DNA of 64,000 nt, taken from positions 62,001 to 126,000 of the forward strand of contig QJPP01001786.1 of NCBI GenBank assembly GCA_003996215.1, read 5' to 3'. Below the pieces are notes generated by a model. The model saw only the letters and a list, made by a program, of their open reading frames with translations. It had not been told where the DNA came from and made no database searches. Of this stretch, positions 22,501 to 33,976 are shown piece after piece (the stretch's first letter is position 1; every line of letters begins with the position of its first letter). A program made the position numbers and the translations under genes. This stretch comes from Jaltomata sinuosa. Lineage: Eukaryota > Streptophyta > Magnoliopsida > Solanales > Solanaceae.

Positions 22501-24568
22501 CAACGAGTCTTAACTACTAATTCCAATATATTCCATATTCTGATAGATTACAGTTGGAATTTGACTACTATATTACTATACGAGACATACATTCAATATT
22601 AATCCAACTCAGGATTGGATGGATCATTTAGTGGACTCGATTTGTTATATTACTCCATGAGTATTACTCCTAACATCAACGTATTCCATACTCAAATGGA
22701 TCATTGGGTGGAATTTAACTACTACATCACTACATGAGATAATCATTTAATGTTAATCTCACTCAAGATTCGACAGATCATTTAGTGGACTCGGTTCATT
22801 ATATTACTCCACAAGTTTTACCTCCTAATATCAATGTATTCCATACTAGGATAGATTATTAATTGGACATTGACTTTTACATCACTGCATGAGACATATA
22901 TTGTCAGATCTACTCAAGAATTGATGGATCATCAGGTGTAATTTGACTAGTATATCACTACAGAAGACAAATAACTAATATCAATCTCACTCAAAATTGG
23001 ACGGATCATTAAGTGGACTCAGTCCATTACATTAATCCACGTATATCATGACATAATGTCAATGTATTCCATTATCAAATGGATCATCGAGTGGAATTTG
23101 ACTATAATATCACTACACGAGACAAACATTTGATGTCAATCCCACTCAAGATTGGATGGATCATTTAGTGAACTTGGTTCTTTACATTACTCAATGAGTA
23201 TTACCTTCTAATGTTAATGTATTCGATACTCAAAAGGATCTCAGCTAAGATTTGACTACTACATCACTACACGAAAATAATATTCAATGTCAATCATATC
23301 AAGATTGGATGGATCATTAAGTGGACACGGTTCGTTACATTACTCCTCGGGTATTATGTCATAATGTTAACCTATTCCATTCTCAAATGGATCATCGGGT
23401 GGAATTTGACTACTACATCACTAAATGAGACAAACATTCGATGTCAATCCCACTCAAGATTAGATGGATCATTAAGTGTACTCGGATGATTTTTTACTCA
23501 ACGAGTCTTACCTCCTAATGTCAATGTATTCTATATTTGAATGGATTATCAGTTAGACTTTGACTACTACATCATTACATAAGACATACATTCAATGTCA
23601 ATCCAACTTAAGATTGGATAGATCATTTAGTGGACTCGATTCGTTTACTCCATGAGTATTACTTTTGATGTCAATGTATTCCATACTCGAATAGATCATT
23701 GGGTGGAATTTGACTACTCCATCACCTAAAAAGGACAAACATTCAATGTCAATCCCACTCAAGATTTGATGGATCATTTAGTGCACACGATTTGTTATAT
23801 TACTCCACAAGTATTACCTCCTAATGTCAATATATTCAATACTAAGATGGATTATCGGTTGGACATTGACTGCTACATTGCTGCACGAGACATATGTTCA
23901 ATGTCAATACCCCTCAAGAATTGATGGATCATCATGTGGACTCAGTTTGTTACATTACTCCATAAGTATTACCTCCTAAAGTCAACGTATTCCATACTTT
24001 GATGGATCATCGGGTGTAATTTGACTAGTATGTTACTATCCAAGACAAATAATAAATGTCAATCTCACTCAAGATTGGTCAGATCATTAAGTGGACTCAA
24101 TCTATTACATTACTATAGGGATATTACGATATAATGTCAATGTATTCCATTATCAATTGGATCATCGGGTGGAATTTGACTACAACATCACTACACAAGA
24201 CAAACATTTGATGTCAATCCAACTCAAGATTTGTTGGATCATTTAGTGGACTCGGTTATGTACATTACTCCATGAGTATTACCTTCTAATGTCAATGTAT
24301 TCCATACTCAAATGGATCTAGGCTAGAATTTGACTACTATATCACTACACGAGACAAATATTTAATATCAATCCTACTCTTGATTGTACAAATCATTAAG
24401 TGGAAACGATCCGTTACATTACTCCACAAGTATTACCTCCTAATGTAAATGTTTCTCATACTTAGATGGATCATCTGGTGTAATTTGACTATTATCTTAA
24501 TAAACGAGACAAATACTAAATGTCAATCTCACTCTAGATTGGATGGATCATTTAGTGGACTTGGTTCA
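19558..24568. repeat. Satellite array, period ~155 bp, about 32 copies
   Basis: Each unit contains 'tcaatgtattccatactcg', then 'atggatcatcgggtgg', 'aatttgactactacatcact', 'acacgagacaaacattcaat', 'gtcaatcccactcaagattg' and 'cattactccacaagtattac'. Anchors at 23676, 23832, 23987, 24142 and 24297 give periods of 155-156. Units differ from one another by perhaps 10-25 percent, and some are shortened by small deletions. The array begins abruptly after the LTR-like segment and is cut at 24568 by retrotransposon A, resuming in register at 33977. Short ORFs inside it are translated repeats. Confidence 0.93.
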
Positions 24569-25900
24569 TGATAATGCTCAAATCGTGCTCTCCAAGTAGG
24601 AGGTCACAACGATCGCGTAGTCAAAATAAAATTATAATTCCCAACGAGTATCGGGGTCATACCCAAGGGAACAATATAGTCGCAATTGAGCCAATAAAGA
24701 ATCTAAGCAACTTATTGAAGTTCAATTAGGAAAGGGGAAAAGATATCTAAAGGGGATTTTAACTATAACTATAAGATAAAAAAAATCAAATAAAAGATAA
24801 ATGGATCAATGGCTTTCCTTGCTTTCGTCAAGCAAGGACAACAAGGGGGATATGGGCTTGGAAATTCAAATTCACAAGACTTGCACCCACTTAACACTTA
24901 GGTAGTCTTGGTCATAAGTGTGGAATGCTATCTCTCGATCAACATCCACATTTCTGAATGATTTCGGTTAGAATATCATTCGGTGTGATAAACAAGCAAC
25001 CAATTAACTTGGAGAGGTCGTCCTATTTCTAGCCCGGACCCTTAAATGGGAGATTCCGCGATTGCTGCTATGTCTAGCCTCCAATCTAGATGGATTCCCA
25101 AGTTCCCACTATTGAATCTTCCAAAATTTAGGGAAATTCTCTCTCAAGCAATAACCCAAATCAGTAAGCTAAGTCAATGTTTGCAACCATTGACTATAAA
25201 TTCAAGCAATAAAAGATTCAAGAGACCCAAATAATCAAACAAGAAAAAAATCTATATATGAAATCAATAACCCAACAAGTATTATCTCTAACACAAACCC
25301 AAAATCTCAAGTCAACAAATACACCAAATAAATAATAATTAAGAACAAGAGTTGAAGAATGGAATCTAAAGATTTACAATAAAGAGCATCCAAATCTTCA
25401 CTCCTATGGTGTTGGTTGATGAACCTTGCTACCAAGCTTGCTCAAAATTTCTGAAAATAGCCAAAGATATGTTTCAAGACGGCTTGGAAGTGTTTTATGT
25501 GAATTGGGGTTACCAAAAGGTAAAATTTCCAAAACATGCCCCCGCAGCTGCTTTCCTTCTTCGCGTTCGCGTGGTGTCCACCGTATTCACGAATGATCTC
25601 TGTCTGGTTGACCTTCGCATACGCGAGTGGTACATCATATTTGGGAGCTTCAACTCGGTTGGCCTTCGCATTCGCGGCTGGGCCCCCCGCGTTCGCGAAG
25701 GCATGTGCTGCTGCCAGCTACTTGTATCTCCGAATGGCCTCCTTTTGACTTGTTTTCATCCAAATTCATCCCGAACACTTCTAAAACACAATGACCTGCA
25801 AAATAGATGTAATCCATGTCAATTGCACTATTTTTTCACTTTACACTAGCAAAAGCATAAGCTTAAAGGCTAAATAAGTAGGTAAAATACTGACTTATCA
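24569..25900 (-). repeat. Element A, left LTR (3' LTR in element orientation)
   Basis: Begins TGATAATGCTC and ends GACTTATCA. Closely similar throughout to 32639-33976, with scattered substitutions and small indels. It contains the TTCGCG motif cluster at 25551-25712. Confidence 0.9.
25551..25712. repeat. CpG-rich palindromic motif cluster in A left LTR
   Basis: Words such as 'ttcttcgcgttcgcgtgg', 'ccttcgcatacgcgag', 'ccttcgcattcgcgg' and 'gcgttcgcgaaggc' are variants of CCTTCGCGNNCGCGAAGG. It lies about 190-350 bases from the LTR 5' end (in element orientation), consistent with U3. It is CpG-dense in an otherwise CpG-poor LTR. Confidence 0.8.
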
Positions 25901-25917
25901 AACCGCCAAACTTAAAC
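25901..25917 (-). other. Element A polypurine tract
   Basis: On the minus strand 'agtttggcggttt' abuts the LTR start TGATAAGTC. It resembles the 'agtttgggggtgt'-type tract of Athila-like elements with a substitution. Confidence 0.6.
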
Positions 25918-28041
25918 TATTGCTTGTACTCAAGCAACTTAAAGCTTTTAACACAATAGGCATACAACACAAGTACAAATGACAATACCACAGGCCAAGG
26001 AATCCCATTTCAAGCACCAAGCATGGCTTCGGTTGGTACTAACGATTAGTCAATCACATGATAATTTACTCTAAGCATTCCCCTAATTCCAAAACACAAT
26101 TTAATGATGCAATGGAACACTAAGAACAATCAAGTGACAACAACCAATCCTCGAGATGTGACTCAAACTACTAGCTTACCAAAACATGCTTATTTGACCC
26201 ATTTTCAGAGTTTATCAATGTTACCAACTATCCTGATTTGCATGCCCTCACAAGAATGAAAGTCCCAAAAACATATTATGTACAAAGAACAATCACAAGG
26301 GACAAATACAAACACTCACGCTCACAAAGAAGTTCAAGTACACACACGTCAAACCATAGGCTTGCCTTTCATGTAAATCGCCACTAATGTAGGGTAGCCA
26401 AGCTCGAAATCATAAAGGACTTGCGGGTTACGATGTTGGCTAGGGTTAGGTGAGGATCTCATTTGGTCCAAGTGGCTACACCTCCCTAATGCTCCTTGCT
26501 CTCATTTCGAACACCACTCACATTTTCAATTTCAACTTCACCTTATCTCTCCCTAACACAACCCAAGATTCTTCTTTTTAACTGATGATCATTATCTCCT
26601 TATATCACCTTCACTTGGTAACACCTATTTTTGCTTTTCATTTTGCTCATTGGATGGAGAAATTTTCAATTTGGAATCAAGGTGCTACCTTGCACTTGAA
26701 GTGCACTTCTTTTCTTCTCCTCATTTGATGATATGCACCCCCTTACTTAGGCATTTGCCTATGTTATCTTTTGTTTCCCCCCCAAACTTAGGCTTTTAGC
26801 CTATATTTCATTTTCAAGCAATTAGGGAGGATGGGTGCTAAGATGGAGGTTCCAAAAAGGTCAAGGTGTTGACAAGGTGCCAAAGAACTGTCACAAGCTC
26901 AAAGGGGTTCACTAGGATTTGATGTCATTGGGAGGTCATTTGAGTGAAGTGGCTATCAAAAAGAGCCTAAGGTCATTTCCCAAGCTTGGTTACACCTAGA
27001 ATTTTTCCTTGAATCACATTCAGGGCAAGTTCTAGATGACACTTATGCACAAGAATCAAGGTAAAGCCTCACCGCACAAGGCATCATGCCACAAGACTTC
27101 ATCCATTAGTCCCATAATCAATTGGGGAAAATGACTTTTGACAAGCTATTCCGAGTTCATTACACACTCGTTTGTGAGTCAATCAAGCCAAAGCGAGAGT
27201 GTGCAAGTCATGACAAGAGAACACTTTTTCTCAAAAAATCATTTCCCTTCCTCTTTTCCTTTTGCAAAAAATAATTTTTCAAGATTTTTTTTTGGTGGGC
27301 CCATTTTGAAACAAGCATTTACGGACTCAATCTTAAACTAAACTTGGCATTTTCCCTTAAAAAAGTCACCTCTCAATCTATCATAGGGAAACACCAACCC
27401 GGTTCGACACACGAAAACAAAAGAAAAGAAAAAGAAACTAAACAAAACTTTTTCTCCTTGGGTAGTATTAAGAAAACCCTCGGAGTTTATTTCTACAAAT
27501 CAACAAAGCGATCCACACTTTTTCACGCTCATGAATCAATCAAAAACAAGCCTCGGCGTAGGCATTTAGAGCATTTTCAAGGCACGGGTAGTGGAACAAT
27601 AGGGCATGTAAGACCAACCCGGCACACCATCAATAAAATTCAAGCCCGGCGAGGGCACAATTAAGATCAAACTAAAAAGTAAAGCAAAACATAGGCTAAA
27701 GAAAGAAAAAATAGTAGCATCACAATCAATTATCCAAAATGTGCCCGACAAGGGCCAAATAAAACTAAGCAGAATAGTCAACTAGGCTCGACAAGGGAAA
27801 TAAATTGTCTCAAGCCCACTCATGGGCACCAAAATGCAAGTAAGTAAAGCCACCCCCTCCCCATAAAAGGAGCATTACCCTCAATGCTCGTAGTGCAATG
27901 GGAAATTGGTGGAACTCCCAAGAGGATCTAATCCTCATCATCAGCATCACCAGGAGTAGCTTCTTCTTCAACATTCTTCCCACTCGGGCCAGCGCCACCT
28001 CTACGAGAGTCCGCAGACAATGTGGAGTCATGAAGAACTCT
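25918..28041 (-). other. Element A 3' noncoding region
   Basis: About 2.1 kb between the accessory ORF and the PPT has no conserved coding sequence. It includes C/T-rich and AC-rich text and several 'cccggcgagggcac'-like words near 27560-27830. Short ORFs (27138-27341, 27344-27664) have low-complexity composition and are not believed. Confidence 0.55.
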
Positions 28042-29455
28042 CTAAAACACAGGGTCCTCATCGTCTTCTTCTTCCTCCTCCTCATGACCTGGCAGCTTCT
28101 CGGATGCATATGAAGCAAACAAGTCATCCAATGGGTCAGAAATCCTCCTAGGTGGAGGCAAAGTGGTCAAATCAGCTTCCACCACCGAATCTTTGCCTTT
28201 GGACTTGTCAATATCCTCCCAGAGTTTTGAAATTTCCCCTTTCATAACATCAACCCGCTTGCACAACGTGTTCAGATTATCAACCACCTCCTTCACTGCA
28301 CTCTTAACTGCCCTGTTGATCATTCTGGGCAGTTTTGTGGCTAGGTATGCCAGTTGATTCTCATGACTATGAGTTTTGTCGACCATATCTTGAAGACTAC
28401 TCTTTGTCATAGAGGGTACGGGGGCATGTGGACATGCCTCCGAAGTATCTCGAGAGAGGGGATAATTTCCTTCTCTAGCACCAGTCTCATCACTGTCAAT
28501 CTCACTCAACTGCTCCATCCTTTGCCTCTTGAACCTAGGGGCATCCTTTTCTGTCTTTTTATCAAGATCAATGACCCCGGTGGCATGAGTGAATTTGTCG
28601 CAAGGGAGAATAGGAACATCTGCTTTGGCACACAACTTGCTGATCAGGACCGGGAAAGAGAAGGAGTCATTTTCGCGATGAGCTTTCCTCCGGATTACCA
28701 TTGTAGCCACCTCTCCAAAGTTTATATGCTCCCCTATCATAATAGCCTCGATTAGAATGGCCCCCTCTTGAGTTATCTTTTGGTTATTTTGAGAGGGAAA
28801 AATACGGTTGTGCACTAGATCATACCAAAGTCGCGCCTCAAATACCAATGATCTCCTTGGTATATCACCTTCCATGGTGGACCACATAGGGGTTCCTAGA
28901 GCAATGGTGCGAGCAGTCTCTTGATATGCTTAAACTCAACAGTCATTCTAGCCAGTAGGGATGGTGCAGGGTCAATTGGATGTTCCCAATATATAGCATT
29001 GATTACCGTGGGGGTGACGGATACTTTCTTGCCTCTGACAGTGACAACATCAAGATTGGGGAACTTGTCTTTGGGGCCTTTATAGCCTTTAGAATCCTGT
29101 ATGGCTTGATAAGCCGCAAAGAATTCGCGGACTATTTCTTCTAGTATCCCCCGGATATATCTTGAAATGGCTGCCACCCTCTAGTAGCAAACTGGTGGTG
29201 CATATTTGGTAACTCATCACCAACTTCCCCTATATTAAAGCACTTCTCCATATTGAATCCTCTATCTTTGTCTCGTTTGTAGAGAGCTCTCATGACCTCT
29301 ATTCTGAAGTGGAGCCTTGCTTCATCTGCAGCTGATCTTTGTCTTGCTTGGTTTCCCGGGTTTCTCCTACTAGAAGATATAGTCTGCATCCAAAGATTCT
29401 GAGCCAAAATAAAACAAAATCTACTAAGGGTGGAACGCAACAAGTTAGAAATCAA
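28042..29455 (-). pseudogene. Element A accessory ORF: putative plant transposon protein (Transposase_32/PF20167-like), frameshifted
   Basis: Three consecutive minus-strand frames (29455-29141, 29177-28896, 28887-28042) join into one protein-like sequence. Landmarks are RGWQPFQDISGGY, then VTVRGKKVSVTPTVINAIYWEHP, then MWSTMEGDIPRRSLVFEARLWYDLV, AILIEAIMIGEHINFGEV and FPVLISKLCAKADVP, ending in a Lys/Asp/Glu-rich tail with a run of acidic residues. This order is that of the 'putative plant transposon protein' domain often carried by Athila-like elements after the pol position. Its role is unknown. Two frameshifts break it, although the last segment is open for 281 codons. Confidence 0.7.
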
Positions 29456-29467
29456 AGCAGGTGTCTA

Positions 29468-29706
29468 TTGTCTTGTGCGGACCACATGCAAAATGCACTA
29501 GGAAGAGTGCGTGTCGCATGTGCTGTCGCACAAGCCAACAGAACCTTCAGGAAATTTTTTTGTTGATGTGCGAAGCTGGTGCAATCCGCACCATCAGAAG
29601 TGCATGTCGCATCAAGCTTCTCCCCTCAAGTCAGTTTTCTGCACTTTCTTTTCAACTTGGTGCGACGCCTTATGCGACCCGCACATCAAGATCTGTGCAT
29701 CATATG
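29468..29706. repeat. GTGCGG/CCGCAC motif cluster 1
   Basis: It contains 'ttgtgcggaccacatgc', 'agagtgcgtgtcgcatgtgc', 'gtcgcacaagcc', 'gtgcaatccgcaccatc', 'gtgcatgtcgcatc', 'ggtgcgacgccttatgcgac' and 'ccgcacatc'. Words and reverse complements are interleaved, with CG to CA/TG variation. Confidence 0.75.
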
Positions 29707-30767
29707 CGAAATACACAAAGGCACAATTGGAATTTTTGGTTCCTTGTGTTCTTGTGAGTTACGCATATGATCCATAAAGCAAGATATGCTTCAGCACTTA
29801 GCACCACACATAACCAATTCATAATAACAAAGGGGGAAAAGGGGATTCATGACCATAACTTCTGGGTACTCAGACTTCCCCGGATTTCCATTAACACAAA
29901 ACCAACAAGAAAGGACTCAACAACTTCCCTTAAGATGGACGTTACCCCGTCTATCATCGAGAACATCAAGCCCTCCTTGCAACAATGGGCACCAATAACA
30001 TATCAACAATTAACCTCCTCCCCTCACAAGCTCATACAACCCAACTATATTTTCAATAAAGATCACGGGCATACAATCAACAACATTCAACCTCAATTAT
30101 CAATTATCAATCAAAACCTTGTGACTACCGATGATTTTCCCTTAAGAATGATGTCACCCAATCTATCATCAGGCTAAATCAAGCACTAGTCACAAGTGGG
30201 TTACTCAGACTTCACCCCATCATAGATATTAAGGCTAAACATTACTACCAATCAACATGCATAGTTAAGATTTACAATCTACCAAGTTGACATTACGAGA
30301 ATTCATCATTACAACTCAAAATTGGGGACCCAAAATTTTTGGATCTCACCCATTATCAACATGGCTAGTTTACTAAGCATGCTTCACAATATGAGTTCCC
30401 AACAATCATAAAAACAACTATTTAACGTCAAGGAACTTACCACAAGTGAAGATTATGAAGGGAAAAATGGAAATCAAAGCTTTTTGAATTCCAACAATGG
30501 TGACCCACAAGACCTCCCGGAGAATGACGGTGGCGACATGGAGAAGTGGTGAAGAAGATTGGGTGAGAAGAGGAGAAGGATTTATGGGAGTTTTAGGGGT
30601 TCGGAGAGAATTTTGGTGGAGGATTATGAGAGTTGTGGAGAAAGATGGTGGAAAAAGAAGAGAGAGAGGTAGTTTTAAAAGAAAAAAAGAAGAAGAGTCG
30701 GCTGGGTTATCTCCGGGTTGGGTCGGTCAACGAGTTAGGTCAATTAAAAATTCAAATTTACCTCCTG

Positions 30768-31045
30768 TGCACCGCGATATGCAATTCCCACTAGGCAAGG
30801 TGCGGATCGTATGGCATATCGCACATGTCCCCTTTTTCTCCCTTGGGTGTGCCCAGGCATCTTTTTCCTTGTGCGATAGAGGTGCGACACGCACTTGGGA
30901 TTGTGCAGCCCGCACAACCCAGTGCATGTCACCTCCATTTTTTGGTTTTCCTCCAGGCCTTCTGTTTTGGTGTGCGGGTGGCTGTGCAACACGCACAATT
31001 GCTCGTGCGGTCCGCACAGTCCTCCGCACAACACGTTTTTGCCTT
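30768..31045. repeat. GTGCGG/CCGCAC motif cluster 2
   Basis: It contains 'gtgcaccgcgatatgc', 'aggtgcggatcgtatggcat', 'atcgcacatg', 'cttgtgcgatagaggtgcga', 'cacgcacttggg', 'gtgcagcccgcacaaccc', 'tggtgtgcgggtggctgtgc' and 'tcgtgcggtccgcacag'. These are the same word family as cluster 1 but not a simple copy of it. Confidence 0.75.
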
Positions 31046-31239
31046 GCTTTCCCTTCATGAGTTCTCCATTCCATGCATTCCCTACAGAACATCAAAAATA
31101 ACAACAATAACCAAAACAAAGAAAGAAACTTGGGTTGCCTCCCAAGCAACGCTTGATTTAACATCGCGGCACGACGATACTACCTCAATCCTCATTCATT
31201 TTTTGGGTTGTTGATGGTGTCACTAGGCAACGTTCCCTT

Positions 31240-32490
31240 CATCCGTAGGTTCATTTGGCTTGATAGATGGATAATTTGGGCCTCAAGATGTTTGATCTAG
31301 GCACTATGGGAGCTCACCGTTTGGTGAAGTGTAGAGACCTCCCTCTTTAGCTCACTTACTCTCGAGTTTGTGTTATACACCTTCTTAAGAACCAAGGACA
31401 ACATGTCCTCCATCTTGGATTGGCCGGGATTGCTTGTGCCCGGTTGGTAGAGAGAATCAAATTTGTTTAGGGGGATGTAAGGATTCGTGCTCCGGTGATT
31501 GAAGCGATCAACATCCTTATATCTTTCACGCCAATTTCCATCCCTCTCTTTATCTTTAATCCAACCTTGATTCTTCTCCCTCGGGCGATAATACCCAGGG
31601 CAAAAACCTGCTGACACGTAGCATAGCTTACCATCAATCTCAATTATAAACTCAACATTATTCACCTTAATCTTCGGTGTACTCACTGCATTCACCTTCT
31701 TAACACCATCTCCCATCACTTGCTTGGCCATCAAGTCAATTTGTGTCATCATTTTAGCCAAAGCTTCATCTCGCTCCTCATCTTTTCTCCTTGTTTCATT
31801 TGTCAAGATTGTTGTGGGCATTCCCAAAGTCGACACCTCTGCCTCTCCTATATTCCAAGCTTGATTGCTTGGTCATTCGTTCTAATAGCATCGAGGCAAT
31901 GTGAAACTCAAGGTCCATAAAGGTGCCACCTCCAAGATTATTGGCCATTGATTTGTTCACAGAGTTCAATGACCGGTAGAATCTTTGTAACAACACATTG
32001 TTTGACAATTCATAGTTTGGACACAAGAGAAACTTCTTCTTGAATCGTAGCCAAACCTCATGCAAGGGATCATCAGGGAGTTGCTTGAAGTTAGTAATCT
32101 CGTCTCGGAGTTTCATCATGCGAGACGGAGGAAAAAAACTTGAAGTGAACTCTTCAACCAACTCGACCCAAGATGTGATGGATCCATCCAACAATTCTTC
32201 CAACCACGCCGTGGCTTCCCTTATCAAAGAGAAAGGGAAGAGGTGCAATTGGATGGACTCTTGGGAGATAATGTGGATGATGTATGGTTGGCAAATCTCC
32301 ACAAAGTTTCGAATATGTCAGTTGGCGTCCTCATGGGCAGCTCCACTAAATAGCCCCTTCATTTAAATCAAATGGAGCATGGTGCTTGTCATATGGAAGA
32401 CAACATTTCCCACCGTGAGAGGTAGGCGGATTGCACCTACACCTCCGTGAATCATAGGCTCAACAACGTTGGCATTGTCGAAGCCATGCT
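31240..32490 (-). pseudogene. Element A gag (Athila/Tat-type), interrupted
   Basis: Minus-strand frames 32302-31796 and 31836-31297 carry LHLFPFSLIREATAWLEEL, ITSWVELVEEFTSSFFPPSR, LRDEITNFKQLPDDPLHEVW and LLQRFYRSLNSVNKS, the conserved core of the plant retrotransposon gag domain. Upstream to about 32490 short stop-interrupted stretches continue the similarity (LFSGAAHEDAN). The C-terminal part is Lys/Arg-rich. No zinc knuckle is recognisable. The capsid protein packages element RNA. Stops and a frameshift disable this copy. Confidence 0.75.
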
Positions 32491-32615
32491 CTCATTGTCC
32501 TCGGCTTCTTCCATAGCCGGCCTGCTCAATCAATACACAAACAACAAAAAGTAAAAGAAAACAAGCACTCTCAAGTTGACTTCACAACAACAATCAAAAA
32601 CTAACAAATACTCAA

Positions 32616-32634
32616 GTCTCCAGCAACGGCGCCA
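32616..32634 (-). other. Element A primer-binding site (tRNA-Asp type)
   Basis: Minus strand TGGCGCCGTTGCTGGAGAC lies four bases inside the LTR. It is complementary to the 3' end of plant tRNA-Asp (..GGCAACGGCGCCA) with one or two mismatches. This PBS type is characteristic of Athila/Tat elements. Confidence 0.75.
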
Positions 32635-32638
32635 TTTT

Positions 32639-33976
32639 TGATAACGCTCAAATTGTGCTCGCCAAGTAGGAGGTCACGGCGATTGCATAGTCAAAACAAA
32701 ATTTATAATTCCCAACGAGTGTCGGGGTCGTACCCAAGGGAACAATGTAGTCGCGATCGAGCCAATAAAGAATCTAAGCAACTTATTGAAGTTCAATTAG
32801 GAAAGGGGAAAAGATATCTAAAGGGGGTTTTAACTACAACTAAAAGATAAATAAAATCAAATAAAAGATAAATTGATCAATGGCTTTCCTTGCTTTCATC
32901 AAGCAAGGACAACAAGGGGGATATGGTCTTGGGAATTCAAATTCACAAGACTTGCACCCGCTTAACACTTAGGTAGTCTTGGTCATAAGTGTGGAATGCT
33001 ATCTCTCGATCAACATCCACATTTCTGAATGATTTTGGTTAAAATATCATTCGGTGTGATAAACAAGCAACCAATTAACTTGGGAAGGTTGTCCTATTTC
33101 TAGCTCGGACCCTTAAATGGGAGATTCCGTGATTGGAGCTATGTCTAGCCTCCAATCTAGATGGATTCCTAAGTTCCCACTATTGAATCTTCCCAAATTT
33201 AGGGAAATTCTCTCCCGAGCAATAACCCAAATCAGTAAGCTAAGTCAATGTTTGCAAAAAATGACTATAAATTCAAGCAATAGAAGATTCAAGAGACCTA
33301 AATAATCAAACAAGAACAAAATCTATACATGAAATCAATAACCCAACAAGTATTATCTCTAACGCAAACCCAAAATCTCAAGTCAACAAATACACCAAAT
33401 AAATAGCAATTAAGAACAAGAGTTGAAGAATGGAATCTAAAGATTTACAATAAAGAGCATCCAAATCTTCACTCCTATGGTGTTGGTCGATGAACTTTGC
33501 TCCCAAGCTTGCTCAAAAGTTCTGAAAATAGCCAAAGATATGTTTTAAGATGGCTTGAAAGTGTTTTATGTGAATTGGGGTTTCCAAAAGGTGAAATTTC
33601 CAAAATTGCCCCCGCAGCTGCTTCCCTTCTTCGCATTCGCGTTCGCGTGGTGTCCACCGCGTTCACGAAGAGTCTCTATCCGGTTGACCTTCGCGTACGC
33701 GAGTGGTACACCATGTTTGTGGAGCTTCGACTTGGTTGGCCTTCGCGTTCGCAGCTGGGGCCCCGCATTCGCGAAGGCATGTGCTGCTGCCAGCTACTTG
33801 CATCTTCGAATGGCCTCCTTTAGACTTGTTTTCATCCGAATTCATCCCGAACACTTCTAAAACACAGTGACCTGCAAAATAGAAGTAATCCATTTCAATT
33901 ACACTATTTTTCCACTTTACACTAGCAAAAGCATAAGCTTAAAGGCTAAATAAGTAGGTGAAATACCGACTTATCA
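32639..33976 (-). repeat. Element A, right LTR (5' LTR in element orientation)
   Basis: Begins TGATAACGCTC and ends GACTTATCA, followed by GTTCA. In its motif cluster it has an extra 6-base unit relative to the left LTR ('cgcattcgcgttcgcgtgg' against 'cgcgttcgcgtgg'). Confidence 0.9.
33615..33780. repeat. CpG-rich palindromic motif cluster in A right LTR
   Basis: This is the counterpart of 25551-25712: 'cgcattcgcgttcgcgtgg', 'ccttcgcgtacgcgag', 'ccttcgcgttcgcagc' and 'gcattcgcgaaggc'. Comparison with the left copy shows CG/CA exchanges in both directions and one 6-base unit gained or lost. Confidence 0.8.

Larger units (their letters stand above)
29456..31239 (-). other. Element A region between gag and accessory ORF, where pol would be expected
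   Basis: No RT, RNase H or integrase motif is visible in any frame. On the minus strand near 31155-31125 the block 'gcgttgcttgggaggcaacc' occurs. From memory this text follows pol in Athila-type elements, which suggests pol has been deleted and gag joined to post-pol sequence. Two clusters of GTGCGG/CCGCAC words (29468-29706 and 30768-31045) flank about 1 kb of unremarkable AC-rich sequence. The 187- and 145-codon ORFs here overlap the CpG-rich cluster and are not convincing genes. Confidence 0.55.
24569..33976 (-). mobile_element. LTR retrotransposon A: Athila-like, non-autonomous (gag plus accessory ORF, no pol)
   Basis: A 9408 bp element with LTRs of 1332 bp (24569-25900) and 1338 bp (32639-33976). 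Ends are TGATA..TATCA, flanked by the 5 bp duplication GTTCA (24564-24568 and 33977-33981) within one satellite monomer. Orientation is minus: the primer-binding site is next to the right LTR and the polypurine tract next to the left. Order in element direction is LTR, PBS, gag, a 1.8 kb noncoding block, a Transposase_32-type ORF, about 2.1 kb noncoding, PPT, LTR. No protease, reverse transcriptase, RNase H or integrase is present, so it must have depended on a related element. The high LTR similarity makes it comparatively young. Confidence 0.88.

Noticed and set aside
19558..24568. CRISPR-like array
   Set aside because: The whole 155 bp unit repeats without unique spacers, and the context is a plant chromosome.
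25406..25849. 147-codon ORF in A's left LTR
   Set aside because: It lies in the LTR across the TTCGCG cluster. The equivalent in the right LTR has a different frame structure, so it is not a conserved protein.
30497..31164. ORFs of 187 and 145 codons on opposite strands
   Set aside because: Both are kept open by the CpG-rich motif cluster and have no recognisable domain; opposite-strand openness at the same place indicates composition.
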